DNA from: Cognataquiflexum aquatile
GTDB taxonomy: Bacteria; Bacteroidota; Bacteroidia; Cytophagales; Cyclobacteriaceae
Assembly: GCF_003316845.1 (NCBI RefSeq)
Contig: NZ_QMIK01000003.1
Location: forward strand, 310,001-374,000
Direction of reading: 5' to 3'
DNA: 64,000 nt
Every line of letters starts with the position of its first letter. The stretch's first letter is position 1. Under the pieces are notes generated by a model that ran no database searches, had not been told where the DNA came from, and worked only from the letters and a program-made list of their open reading frames with translations. Made by a program: the position numbers and the translations under genes. This document shows, one piece after another, positions 1 to 8,807 of this stretch.

Positions 1-533
1 GGACCCAATTGGGCAGGACCGGCACTAGCCAGTTTTGGTGTTACATTTCCTTTTAATCTCAATCTTGTCACATTAGGGTTGGTATTGGCCTGAATGGTAA
101 CAGTAGGGGCCTGAGTACCGGTCTTAGCAGTGGAGTTAAATACCACTTTGACAAAACCTTCTTCACCCGGTTTTACAGGAGTTTTGGTCCAGTCAGGGCT
201 CGTACAGCCACATGAAGCAGTGATATTGGATATCACCAAAGGTGCTTGGCCTTCATTTGTGAATTTGAAAATATGTTCCACAACTTTTCCTTCACTGATG
301 GTACCAAAATCAAATTCCATTTCAGAAAAACCAAACTGTCCCAAAGAACTAGGGTCGGCATCGACAACATTGGTGACATTGGCAGGAACAGCTGCAGGCT
401 GTGCTGCTTCAAGTTTTGCCAGTTTCTCTTCCAATGCAGCGATTTTGTCTGATTGGTCATCTTTTTTTGTTTCGCAACTTGCAGCCATTAAAGCTACTGC
501 AAGAGTCAGGGCTGATAATCTGAAATATTTCAT
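1..533 (-). CDS. DUF1573 lipoprotein, 3' end cut by window edge
   Basis: The reading frame runs from an ATG at 533 leftwards to the window edge without a stop, so the C-terminus is missing. It begins with a lipoprotein signal peptide (MKYFRLSALTLAVALMAASC), so the mature protein should be lipid-anchored at Cys20. A short charged coiled stretch of about 25 residues follows. Then comes a DUF1573 beta-sandwich of the immunoglobulin-like kind, with the family's FDFG..EG....F.F.N.G..PL pattern and the CGC motif in ITASCGCTSPDW. Its molecular role is not established. It begins 12 nt after the YtxH-like gene, which follows nusB, so the three probably share a transcript. Confidence 0.85.
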   Translation of the reverse strand, partial: MKYFRLSALTLAVALMAASCETKKDDQSDKIAALEEKLAKLEAAQPAAVPANVTNVVDADPSSLGQFGFSEMEFDFGTISEGKVVEHIFKFTNEGQAPLVISNITASCGCTSPDWTKTPVKPGEEGFVKVVFNSTAKTGTQAPTVTIQANTNPNVTRLRLKGNVTPKLASAGPAQLG

Positions 534-545
534 AATAAATAGGGG

Positions 546-848
546 TTAATTAGCTTCTCTGTTGATTTGTTCGATAAGTTTATTGACGTCGCTGAGCAAA
601 TTCTCTGCTTTGTTTTTTGCGTCCGAAATTACTTTGTTTCCCTCTGATTTCGCTTCATTGAGGGGAAGATTTTTTCCTTCTATCAGATCATTGATAAGTT
701 TTTCAAGTTCTGTTTTGTATTTAAAAAGCTGATAGGAAAGTTTGTCCCTTGTGTTTTTACCTGTATCGGGAGCAAACAAAATCCCTAAAGCTGCACCAAT
801 GCCTGTCCCGACAAGTAGTGCTATCCATGCATTTGAATTTTTGCTCAT
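546..848 (-). CDS. YtxH-domain small membrane protein
   Basis: I chose the start MSKNSNAWIALLVG at 848. The longer frame back to 890 would overlap the end of nusB. The protein is 100 residues. One glycine-rich transmembrane segment (about residues 7-25, GTGIGAALGILFAP) is followed by the FAPDTGKNTRDKL pattern typical of YtxH proteins and then an amphipathic, Lys/Glu-rich helix likely to form a coiled coil. YtxH proteins are small membrane proteins of poorly known function, often linked to stress. It lies 13 nt after nusB and 12 nt before the DUF1573 gene, consistent with one operon. Confidence 0.8.
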   Translation of the reverse strand: MSKNSNAWIALLVGTGIGAALGILFAPDTGKNTRDKLSYQLFKYKTELEKLINDLIEGKNLPLNEAKSEGNKVISDAKNKAENLLSDVNKLIEQINREAN

Positions 849-861
849 TGTTTTGATATTT

Positions 862-2046
862 TTATTTATTGTCCAATAGTCCTCTTCCACTTTTACGGAT
901 ATCTCCGTTTTCTGTTAATTCCTTTGACAAAACATCCAAAAGTCCGTTTACAAATTGCTTGCTTTTGGGGGTGCTGTAGGTTTTTGAAATGTCAATATAT
1001 TCGTTGATACTTACTTTGATGGGGATACTTGGGAAATTCTTCATTTCCGTCAGGGCCATTGAGATAATGATTTTATCTGTTTGGGCTACCCTTTCGATGT
1101 CCCAGTTTTGTGTTTTTTTGGATATTAATTCCTTATTGATCTCGTCATTTGCGACGGTCAAGTTAAAGATATTTTGGAAAAATTCCTTATCGTCCTCCCA
1201 GTTGATGGCGATTTCGGGAAGGACTTCTTCCGAGGAATCGTAGTGATCCTTTACATTTTTAAGCACTTTTGATGCCAAGCTGCGTACTATCGCCTTGTTT
1301 TCAGTCCAGTTAAAATCTTTTTCTGAAAAGAAATTCATGATGGCTTCTGTCTTGAAGATTACTTTCTTCAAAATCTCATCTGTGATTTCAAAGTCATCCT
1401 CCAAGGTTGGTTCGGCGATTTTGATATAGTTTTGATATTCCTCAAAAGGTTTTACATAATCCCTAAACCATTCCCTGATCTCCAGTTCAAGTTCCCCGAT
1501 GTGGACGTGTTGTCTGGTTACGGCAGATTTATATTCGTTGGAATTCCTGATTTTAAGTAAAATCTTGTTTTTGGAAAAATTCACTTCCCCTTCATTGAAA
1601 GTGACTTTTTCAGTCGCATATTTCTTTTTCTTTTCAGCCTCTGCGGAAACATGGTCTGCAAAAGCAAGGAGTAATTCTATGGAATAGAGATACAACTGCG
1701 GAAGTCTTTCGGCCGAAGCCACCATGTTTTTAGCCAAAAAATCAAAATCCTTTTTGTTGGAGGAATGGTAAAAATTGATGGCACGTCTCGCCTCTTTGAG
1801 GATCCGTTCGTTGGTGTCGCTTTTTGAGGTCAGGGTATCGGTATTCAGGTTGTTGACAAAAATCTCGGTTGTGATACCGGACTCTTTTCTCAACAGATTT
1901 TTGTCTTGCACCTCCATACTGTTCAGATCAGGCAGGAAAGCCTCTTTTATTTGATCTTTGGCAAGATTGAAGTTGGAAGCCCTGCACTGTTCGTAGGCAT
2001 AAAGGTTTTGAAAAGCCTTAACCCTAAGTATTCGTCTGTTTAACAT
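862..2046 (-). CDS. nusB: Transcription antitermination factor NusB, long form
   Basis: NusB binds boxA RNA with ribosomal protein S10 and supports antitermination of rRNA operons. The start MLNRRILRVKAFQNLYAYEQ at 2046 fits the family, whose N-terminus reads R-R..A.Q.LY. The 30 residues of the longer frame upstream lie in the intergenic region. At 394 residues it is much longer than E. coli NusB (about 140). The N-terminal half carries an extended region, and the C-terminal part (about 250-380) holds the conserved NusB helices, including DKIIISMALTEM and IPIKVSINEYIDISKTYS. Long NusB proteins are usual in Bacteroidota. It heads the nusB-YtxH-DUF1573 unit. Confidence 0.88.
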   Translation of the reverse strand: MLNRRILRVKAFQNLYAYEQCRASNFNLAKDQIKEAFLPDLNSMEVQDKNLLRKESGITTEIFVNNLNTDTLTSKSDTNERILKEARRAINFYHSSNKKDFDFLAKNMVASAERLPQLYLYSIELLLAFADHVSAEAEKKKKYATEKVTFNEGEVNFSKNKILLKIRNSNEYKSAVTRQHVHIGELELEIREWFRDYVKPFEEYQNYIKIAEPTLEDDFEITDEILKKVIFKTEAIMNFFSEKDFNWTENKAIVRSLASKVLKNVKDHYDSSEEVLPEIAINWEDDKEFFQNIFNLTVANDEINKELISKKTQNWDIERVAQTDKIIISMALTEMKNFPSIPIKVSINEYIDISKTYSTPKSKQFVNGLLDVLSKELTENGDIRKSGRGLLDNK

Positions 2047-2130
2047 ACCTGAAATAAAAGAACGTAAATATAAATCAATTTGGGGAAGGTTAAGAAGTGA
2101 ATGGTGTTTTAACCTTCTCAGAATACAAAA

Positions 2131-2176
2131 AACCACCTGATTCAGTTCAAATTCTGAAAAATCAGGTGGTTTTTTA
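2131..2176 (-). terminator. Rho-independent terminator of leucine dehydrogenase gene
   Basis: An 11-bp perfect stem (AACCACCTGAT at 2131-2141 with ATCAGGTGGTT at 2161-2171) is flanked by A and T runs. On the minus strand it follows the dehydrogenase stop at 2188 and ends in a U run. It also separates that gene from nusB. Confidence 0.8.
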
Positions 2177-2187
2177 TTGGAAGTTTA

Positions 2188-3288
2188 TCAGTATGGCAAT
2201 TTTACTTTGCCCATCGCTTCGATCCTGTTCCAAGCCATCTCGGTTGCGGCTTGCTGGGAAGGAATATTTTCTCTTTCAGATTTATCCAGTATGGATGTGC
2301 AGATATCGTAAATTTTTTCTGCATGCTTGTAAGTGAGGTCCCTGTTATACCCACCCACAAATTCCGCATAGACATTGATCAATCCGCCGGCGTTGATCAA
2401 GAAATCCGGAGCATAGGTAATTCCTTTTTCTAAAAGGATTTTGCCGTGCTTTTCTTCATCCTGAAGTTGGTTGTTGGCTGCTCCCGCGATCACTTGGCAT
2501 TTAAGTCTGTCAATTGTCTGATCATTGACGGTCGCTCCCAATGCACATGGTGCATAGATGTCCATGTCTATATCAAAGATGACACTTGGGTCCACTACGG
2601 TAGCTCCTGTTTCTTTGGACACCTGCTTCAATCTATCTTCGAAAATATCTGTGATAAATACCTGTGCCTTTTCCTTCACAAGATATTCTACCAGATATTT
2701 TCCAACTTGTCCGATTCCTTGGACAGCGATTTTTTTCCCTTCTAGGTTGTCCGAACCATAAGCTTTTTTTGCTGCAGCCTTCATACCCAAATAAGTGCCA
2801 TATGCCGTGACAGGCGATGGATCGCCTCCTCCGCCTCTGACCTCAGGCAAACCGGTGACATATTTCGTCTCCATGGCGATATATTCCATATCGCTGGTTT
2901 TCATATTGACATCTTCTGCGGTGATGTATCTTCCTCCCAGACTATTGATAAACCTACCGAATCTTCGGAGATAGGCTTCATTTTTCAATTTTGGATCTCC
3001 GATCAAAACTGCCTTGCCTCCTCCGATATTGAGTCCTGAAATGGCAGCTTTGAAGGTCATCCCTCTTGAAAGTCTCAACACATCTGTAATGGCTTCTGCT
3101 TCGGAAGCATAATTCCACATCCTCGTGCCGCCAAGGGCGGGTCCCAATACTGTATTGTGGATGGCAATGATTGCTTTTAAGCCTGTAGGCTCGTCATAGC
3201 ATACGACCAGCTGCTCGTGGCCGAGAGAAGTAATCTGTCCATAGATGGAACCTTCTCTCACTTTTTCCTCAGTTTTAATCTCTAGCAT
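2188..3288 (-). CDS. Leucine (Glu/Leu/Phe/Val) dehydrogenase
   Basis: The 366-residue protein is predicted to catalyse NAD-dependent oxidative deamination of branched-chain amino acids to 2-oxo acids in the cytoplasm. Visible landmarks are GPALGGTRMW near residue 50, the active-site lysines in RGMTFKAA (K80) and GGGKAVL (K92), EDVNMKTSDM in the active-site region, and a Rossmann NAD-binding motif IAVQGIGQVGKYL in the second half. Length and motifs fit leucine dehydrogenases of Bacillus and Bacteroidota rather than hexameric glutamate dehydrogenases of about 450 residues. It stands alone, with its own terminator. Confidence 0.9.
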   Translation of the reverse strand: MLEIKTEEKVREGSIYGQITSLGHEQLVVCYDEPTGLKAIIAIHNTVLGPALGGTRMWNYASEAEAITDVLRLSRGMTFKAAISGLNIGGGKAVLIGDPKLKNEAYLRRFGRFINSLGGRYITAEDVNMKTSDMEYIAMETKYVTGLPEVRGGGGDPSPVTAYGTYLGMKAAAKKAYGSDNLEGKKIAVQGIGQVGKYLVEYLVKEKAQVFITDIFEDRLKQVSKETGATVVDPSVIFDIDMDIYAPCALGATVNDQTIDRLKCQVIAGAANNQLQDEEKHGKILLEKGITYAPDFLINAGGLINVYAEFVGGYNRDLTYKHAEKIYDICTSILDKSERENIPSQQAATEMAWNRIEAMGKVKLPY

Positions 3289-3432
3289 TTGAACTTGGAA
3301 TTTTTTAATGTGTTATATTTGGGATTGGCTTTTAAAAACCGCAGGACAAAATTATATATTTTGAATGAGGTTTTATAGCGCAATTAAAAGAGTATTATAA
3401 AACAAATCAAGAGTTTTAAAAATTTTTATTTC

Positions 3433-5220
3433 GTGAAATCACTTTGGCGCCTCAATAAATATTTTGTAAAATATAAGGGATATCTTCTGATGGGTATCTT
3501 ATTTACCATCATTTCCAATGTTTTTGTAATTATTCCTGCCCAGTTGGTAAGAATTGCCATAGATTATGTGGTGGAGAGTTTTGCCTTTTATCAGGTTTTT
3601 GCTGATGGTGAATTGGCCACTGTGGCCCGTAGCCAATTCATGAAATTCGTATTTATTTTTGGGGTTCTGATTTTGGTGATGGCGCTTTTGAGGGGATTTT
3701 TTCTTTTTCTGATCCGTCAGACGATCATCATCATGTCGAGGCTAGTCGAGTACGACATGAAAAATGAAATATTCGAACACTACCAAACCCTACCTTTGAG
3801 TTTTTACCGCAAAAACAGCACAGGAGACCTCATGGCAAGGATAACGGAAGATGTCAGTAGGGTAAGGATGTATCTCGGCCCGGCAATCATGTACGGAATG
3901 ACACTTTTGTTTTTGTTCCCGATGGTGATCGGATACATGTTGACAGTCAATGTAGAATTGACAATATATTCCCTTTTGCCGTTGCCGATTCTTTCTATTA
4001 GTATCTATTATGTCAACAACCTGATCAACGAACGCTCCGAAAAAATACAAAGGAGCCTTTCCGGACTGAGTACGTTTGTTCAGGAAGCTTTTTCCGGAAT
4101 CAGAGTCATCAAGGCTTTTGTGAGGGAAGAGGACAGTACTTCCCAATTTAACAAAGCAAGCGAGGATTATAAAGAAAAGTCAATCGATTTGGCCATGGTC
4201 AATTCCCTGTTTTTTCCGTTGATCATGGGTTTGATCGGAATCAGCACCCTGATTACCGTCTATGTAGGAGGCATGCAGGTGATAGAAGGAACGATCGGTT
4301 ATGGTGTCATCGCGGAGTTTATCCTGTATGTCAATATCCTCACTTGGCCTGTGACATCTTTGGGATGGGTCACAAGTATCATCCAGCGTGCGGCGGCTTC
4401 ACAGACCAGGATCAATGAATTTATGGATGAAAAAAATGACATCCTCAGTACCGAATACCTTATCGATGAAATCAGGGGCGATATTGAAGTCAAAAATTTA
4501 AGTTTTGTGTATCCGGATTCCGGAATCAGAGCGCTTGACAAATTAAGTTTTTCTATTGACTCAGGGGAGTCTTTGGCAATTATCGGTACTACCGGTTCAG
4601 GGAAGTCCACGATTGCTAACCTCCTCATGAGGATGTATGACGCAACGGATGGCAAAATATTGATCGACAAAAAAGACATCAAGGCATATGACGTCGCTTC
4701 CCTCAGAAGGCAGATTGGATATGTTCCGCAGGATGTATTTCTATTCAGTGACAGCATTGCCAACAATATCGGGTTTGGATTGGATACCATAGCCGAAGGC
4801 AAAGTAGAAAAAGCTGCCCAAGATGCCGATGTCTATGACAATATCATCGATTTTCCACAGGGATTCGAAACCAAACTTGGAGAAAGAGGCATCACACTTT
4901 CCGGAGGTCAGAAGCAAAGAGTATCTATCGCGAGGGCGATAGCCAAGGAACCGAGCATATTGTTGCTCGACGACTGCCTGTCAGCTGTGGATACCAAAAC
5001 AGAAAATGCGATTTTGAATTCCCTCAAGAAGATCATGGAAAACAGAACCTCCATCATCATTTCCCATAGGGTATCTTCCGCCAAACTTGCCGACAAAATC
5101 ATTGTGCTCGATGATGGAAAAATGGTCGAGCAGGGCTCTCATGATTACCTGCTAAACCTCAAAGGAGTATATGCTGATCTTTATGAAAAGCAGACCCATT
5201 CGGTAGATACTGTCGAGTAG
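3433..5220 (+). CDS. ABC exporter, fused permease and ATPase (MsbA-like)
   Basis: This 595-residue half-transporter has a six-helix exporter domain (about 10-320) and a nucleotide-binding domain (about 345-590). The ATPase shows Walker A GTTGSGKST near 385, Q-loop YVPQDVFLF, signature LSGGQKQR near 490, Walker B ILLLDDCLSAVD and the switch histidine in ISHRVSS. It should work as a homodimer or heterodimer in the inner membrane. The substrate cannot be told from sequence; lipids or drugs are usual for this family. The start codon is GTG and no ATG lies nearby in frame. It converges with the next gene, with 3 nt between the stop codons. Confidence 0.9.
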   Translation: MKSLWRLNKYFVKYKGYLLMGILFTIISNVFVIIPAQLVRIAIDYVVESFAFYQVFADGELATVARSQFMKFVFIFGVLILVMALLRGFFLFLIRQTIIIMSRLVEYDMKNEIFEHYQTLPLSFYRKNSTGDLMARITEDVSRVRMYLGPAIMYGMTLLFLFPMVIGYMLTVNVELTIYSLLPLPILSISIYYVNNLINERSEKIQRSLSGLSTFVQEAFSGIRVIKAFVREEDSTSQFNKASEDYKEKSIDLAMVNSLFFPLIMGLIGISTLITVYVGGMQVIEGTIGYGVIAEFILYVNILTWPVTSLGWVTSIIQRAAASQTRINEFMDEKNDILSTEYLIDEIRGDIEVKNLSFVYPDSGIRALDKLSFSIDSGESLAIIGTTGSGKSTIANLLMRMYDATDGKILIDKKDIKAYDVASLRRQIGYVPQDVFLFSDSIANNIGFGLDTIAEGKVEKAAQDADVYDNIIDFPQGFETKLGERGITLSGGQKQRVSIARAIAKEPSILLLDDCLSAVDTKTENAILNSLKKIMENRTSIIISHRVSSAKLADKIIVLDDGKMVEQGSHDYLLNLKGVYADLYEKQTHSVDTVE

Positions 5221-5223
5221 TAA

Positions 5224-5892
5224 TCACCCTTTGTCTTTGTTTTTGGCAAAAAAATCAAAACCTATTTTTTGTGGATTTCCCAAGCCTGAAATATGTTCTA
5301 TCTTTTGCTGATAGGTAATCACCATGATGTCAGTGAAGGCAGGCGCCAACAGGTCATTGTCCAAAGCAGAAACGACCAACTGTTCTACGAAATCCCTCAT
5401 TTTTTCAGGATTTACATGGTTTACTTCGAGTTCGGGAAAATTGAACACGATTTTTCTATCCCCTTCGAGGAAGAATTTATTTTCTCTGTTGATGAGTACC
5501 CTTCCTATAAGGTATCCCGGATCATCCAATCTGCCAAATTCTATGGTATCGCTGAGGAAATTATAGATGAGAATCTGCCCAAAATACCGTAGGGTGACAT
5601 CGTCCTTTAAATACTTCGATTTACTGAGGTAATTTTCATCAGGTAGCCTGACGATATTGCTCTGTAGGATGAAAATCAGTGCATCTCCACCGATTCTGAA
5701 GATAAACTCAAATGCATTGGTCCTTTCGACTTTGATTGGAATGGGTGTATCCTCTTTGTTGCTCTCATAGATTTCCTTTGCCAGTTGCCCGCATATTTTT
5801 TCCAGATCAAGGAAAAGAGTCTCCGTCATTTCAAACAAATTATATTTGAGTTTGCTGGTAGTTTGTAGCTTAGTTAGTATATTCGAGACCAT
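5224..5892 (-). CDS. Conserved hypothetical cytosolic protein
   Basis: The 222-residue protein has no signal peptide or membrane segment. I do not recognise a family. The sequence alternates beta-like stretches (AFEFIFRIGGDALIFIL, KFFLEGDRKIVFNFPEL) with helices, and includes a patch that reads like a small ligand-binding or regulatory fold. It ends 3 nt from the stop of the ABC exporter and is divergent from the small coiled-coil gene that starts 33 nt to its right, so the two may share a control region. Codon use looks like the housekeeping neighbours, which supports a real gene. Confidence 0.7.
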   Translation of the reverse strand: MVSNILTKLQTTSKLKYNLFEMTETLFLDLEKICGQLAKEIYESNKEDTPIPIKVERTNAFEFIFRIGGDALIFILQSNIVRLPDENYLSKSKYLKDDVTLRYFGQILIYNFLSDTIEFGRLDDPGYLIGRVLINRENKFFLEGDRKIVFNFPELEVNHVNPEKMRDFVEQLVVSALDNDLLAPAFTDIMVITYQQKIEHISGLGNPQKIGFDFFAKNKDKG

Positions 5893-5925
5893 TGTATTTT
5901 TTATATTTAATCAAACAAGACCATT

Positions 5926-6243
5926 ATGGAAGCCAAAAAAACAGGATTTGAAGAAGTGGAATCTATTCTCCAAGACATAGGTACTAAAATAGAGGAATTA
6001 ATTGAAAAAGGTACCCAAGCAGGAGGGGAAGCGAAAGTCGAGATCGAAAAAAAGATTGATGACCTGAAGGAAAAAAGAACGACCCTTGAGGCCGAATTCA
6101 AAAAAGGGAAAGAAAAAGTCGAGCAGCTTTACCACGAAAAGAAGGAGGAACTAGAGCCTAACCTTGCTGAATCCAAAGAACATTTCAAGGAAGGTTTCAA
6201 GCAATTGTTGGAAGGTGTCAAAACACTTTTGGGCAAAAAATAG
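5926..6243 (+). CDS. Small charged helical (coiled-coil) protein
   Basis: The 105-residue protein is almost entirely predicted helix and very rich in Glu and Lys, with a heptad-like pattern across residues 5-100 (IEKKIDDLKEKRTTLEAEF). There is no signal peptide and no membrane segment. It resembles in composition the soluble half of the YtxH-like protein at 546-848, so a scaffold or stress role is possible, but no function can be assigned. A strong terminator follows 55 nt after the stop. Confidence 0.7.
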   Translation: MEAKKTGFEEVESILQDIGTKIEELIEKGTQAGGEAKVEIEKKIDDLKEKRTTLEAEFKKGKEKVEQLYHEKKEELEPNLAESKEHFKEGFKQLLEGVKTLLGKK

Positions 6244-6297
6244 ACTTCAGCAAAATTGCATTTTGTCAAAAGATTCAATTTAATATCTTAAAAAATA

Positions 6298-6340
6298 AAG
6301 GTCTGACCGGTTTTGAATTTCAAACCGGTCAGACCTTTTT
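6298..6340. terminator. Bidirectional rho-independent terminator
   Basis: A long stem (AAAGGTCTGACCGG at 6298-6311 pairing with CCGGTCAGACCTTT at 6325-6338) has an A run on the left and T run on the right. It sits between convergent genes and can end both. Confidence 0.85.
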
Positions 6341-6353
6341 ATTTGATATTCTT

Positions 6354-8489
6354 TTAATCCGGCAAAGCAAAAGCAACATAAGCATCGCCTGACTTTGTTC
6401 CTTTGCCACCCCCACAGGCGATGACGAGGTATTGTTTGCCGTTTTTCTCATAGACAGCAGGAGTCGCATGTCCCGCGGCAGGAAGTTTGGCTTCCCAAAG
6501 GACTTTCCCCGTATCCTTATCAAATGCCCTGATTTTCTCATCTTTGGTCGCAGCGATGAACACCAATCCACCGGCGGACGTGACTGGTCCGCCATAATTT
6601 TCTGTACCGGTCGGAGGGATTCCTTTTGCAGTCAGTTCGTCAAATTCTCCCAAAACAGATTGCCATTTGATCCTTCCGGTATTCATGTCAATGGCGGTCA
6701 ACGTGCCCCAAGGTGGATTGATGCCCGGATAGCCATCCTGGGTCAATAGCCTTGCATAGCCATTCATATAGTATTGGGGATTGAGTCTTTCTTTTCCGCC
6801 TTCGAGTTCTTTCTTTTCTGCATCAGCGTTTTCTTCGATCTCCATCAGGTAATCTACCAACAACTTTCTGTCTGACTCCGGAATATGCGCAAATGCCGGC
6901 ATGGCTCCTTTTCCACTTTTCAAAAGATCCGAAAGTGATGCATTGTTATATTTTGCCTTCAGGTTTTCAATAGCCGGCATGGTAGGAGGATTCCCTTTTC
7001 TTGACATGCCGTGGCAATTGGCACAATAATTTACATAAATGCCCTGACCTACATTTTCAAATTTTGGGTTGGCTGTCATCCGGATCACCCATGGAATCTG
7101 ATTGGCATTGACATACATGGTCTGTGTATGTGGGTCAAATGAGGAACCTCCCCATTCTGCACCACCGTCCATTCCGGGGAAGAGAACAATGCCATGTTGA
7201 TCGCTGGGAGGTAGCCACATATGGCCGTATTTGACATTCTCCAATTTCTTTCTGATATCTTTTTCCCACTCGGGAGTAAGGTTCAGGATGTCTTTATCCT
7301 CATATACCATTCTCATATATGGTTCAGGGAAAGTCGGATGTGGCTGAGTAGGCCAACTTTGGTCGCCGGGAATGTCGGATTGGGGAACTTCCCTTTCTTC
7401 GATGGGCCAAACCGGTTCGCCGGTAACCCTATCAAACACGTATATATAACCCTGTTTGGATGCCTGAGCGACAGCATCTATCCAATTCCCGTCTTTTTTG
7501 ATCCTGATTAAGTTTGGATTGGCAGGGAAATCCCTGTCCCAGATATCATGGTGAACAGCCTGAAAATGCCATATCCGCTGACCTGTATTGGCATCTAATG
7601 CAATTAGAGAATTGGCAAAGAGGTTTTGGCCATGTCTGTAACCTCCCCAAAAATCATATGTTGCTGAACCTGTTGGGACATAGACGATTCCTCTTTCTTC
7701 ATCCAGACTCATTCCCGCCCAGTTATTGGCCCCACCGATCAACTCCCGGTATTCTTCCTGCCAGGTATCATTGCCAAATTCTCCTGGATGGGGAATGGTA
7801 TGGAAAATCCAATCTCTTTTGCCTGTTTTGATGTTGTATGCACGAACGTGCCCTGGTGCGGCATCCAATCCTTCCGAAAGCCGCATGCCCAAGATCAGTT
7901 TGTCTTTATATACTATTCCAGGTGTATTGGAGGTGATCAAGAATTCTTCCAGATCCGTGTCAAGGTCTTTTTGCAGATCCACTTTTCCGCCGTCTCCAAA
8001 ATCCATAATTGGCCTTCCATCTACTGCATTCAATGCCATGAGCCAATTTCCCGCCGCAAAAAGGATCCGCTTGTCTTCTCCCTCTTCCCAATAAGTTACG
8101 CCGCGGTTGGTTCCGGCCCAGGAGTTTTGTCCACCGAGCATCTGAAAAGGATTGAATCTCCAAAGCAACTTCCCTGAAGCCGCATCCAGCGCAAAAACAT
8201 TCACTTGCGGACTAGTCGCATAAAGGATGCCGTTGACCACGATGGGCTGACATTGGATCTGTGACCGGGCGGTAGAATCCGAAGTGTTATAGGTCCATGC
8301 AACTTCCAGATTTTTGACATTCTCTTTATTGATCTGATCGAGCGAAGAGTAACGTGCAGCGTCTTTGGTTCCCCCAAAAGTCTCCCAACCCGAATAATCG
8401 GGGTATTTGTAAGAATCGGATTCCGAACAAGAAAAGAGAAAAATACATAGAAGTAGGGATAATGGTATTTTGGGGAGTTTCATATTCAA
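6354..8489 (-). CDS. PQQ-dependent dehydrogenase lipoprotein with inserted cytochrome c domain
   Basis: The 711-residue protein starts with a lipoprotein signal (LSLLLCIFLFSCSESDS; lipid Cys at about 21). It then shows the eight-bladed propeller of quinoprotein alcohol/glucose dehydrogenases, with NLEVAWTY, W-motif blades such as GKRDWIF and GQRIWHF, and the C-terminal GENYGGPVTSAGGLVF stretch. A c-type haem site CANCH (near 489-493) with its downstream methionine region lies inside the propeller, not at the C-terminus. The enzyme should act in the periplasm and pass electrons from a sugar or alcohol through PQQ to haem. The substrate is unknown. No PQQ biosynthesis gene is in the window. Confidence 0.88.
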   Translation of the reverse strand: MNMKLPKIPLSLLLCIFLFSCSESDSYKYPDYSGWETFGGTKDAARYSSLDQINKENVKNLEVAWTYNTSDSTARSQIQCQPIVVNGILYATSPQVNVFALDAASGKLLWRFNPFQMLGGQNSWAGTNRGVTYWEEGEDKRILFAAGNWLMALNAVDGRPIMDFGDGGKVDLQKDLDTDLEEFLITSNTPGIVYKDKLILGMRLSEGLDAAPGHVRAYNIKTGKRDWIFHTIPHPGEFGNDTWQEEYRELIGGANNWAGMSLDEERGIVYVPTGSATYDFWGGYRHGQNLFANSLIALDANTGQRIWHFQAVHHDIWDRDFPANPNLIRIKKDGNWIDAVAQASKQGYIYVFDRVTGEPVWPIEEREVPQSDIPGDQSWPTQPHPTFPEPYMRMVYEDKDILNLTPEWEKDIRKKLENVKYGHMWLPPSDQHGIVLFPGMDGGAEWGGSSFDPHTQTMYVNANQIPWVIRMTANPKFENVGQGIYVNYCANCHGMSRKGNPPTMPAIENLKAKYNNASLSDLLKSGKGAMPAFAHIPESDRKLLVDYLMEIEENADAEKKELEGGKERLNPQYYMNGYARLLTQDGYPGINPPWGTLTAIDMNTGRIKWQSVLGEFDELTAKGIPPTGTENYGGPVTSAGGLVFIAATKDEKIRAFDKDTGKVLWEAKLPAAGHATPAVYEKNGKQYLVIACGGGKGTKSGDAYVAFALPD

Positions 8490-8807
8490 AATCAGTTTTG
8501 AATTAATTGGAGGCTATCAGAGATCCAATTTAAAAATATTTTTGGGTAGAAATAATTCATTTCAGTTTGGAGGTGATCTAGGTAGGTTTTTGTTTCCATT
8601 CGCTTTCTCCAATACCCCCCTTTCATGATATTTATGGAGACAAGGAAAGAAGAGGAAGGTTTTTATTAATAATTAAGCCATTCACCCCTCTAACCCTTTT
8701 GAGTCAAAGAAACGAATGGCTTTTAGAATTTTTGTAGCAATGACTTCAATCATCAAATTGAAGCATGAATCACGGTCAAACCCCAATCAATATCCAATTA
8801 CAAATCC
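8490..8807. other. Intergenic region between M28 peptidase and PQQ dehydrogenase
   Basis: These 318 bases hold no convincing gene. An imperfect hairpin (AAGCCATTC at 8675-8683 with GAATGGCTT at 8714-8722) lies just downstream of the M28 gene and, read on the minus strand, could be its terminator although the U run is broken. The remainder is the upstream region of the PQQ dehydrogenase. I see no clear promoter box. Confidence 0.5.

Noticed and set aside
130-549. 139-codon plus-strand frame over the DUF1573 gene
   Set aside because: It is antisense to a lipoprotein gene with a clean signal peptide and CGC motif. The minus-strand frame explains the region.
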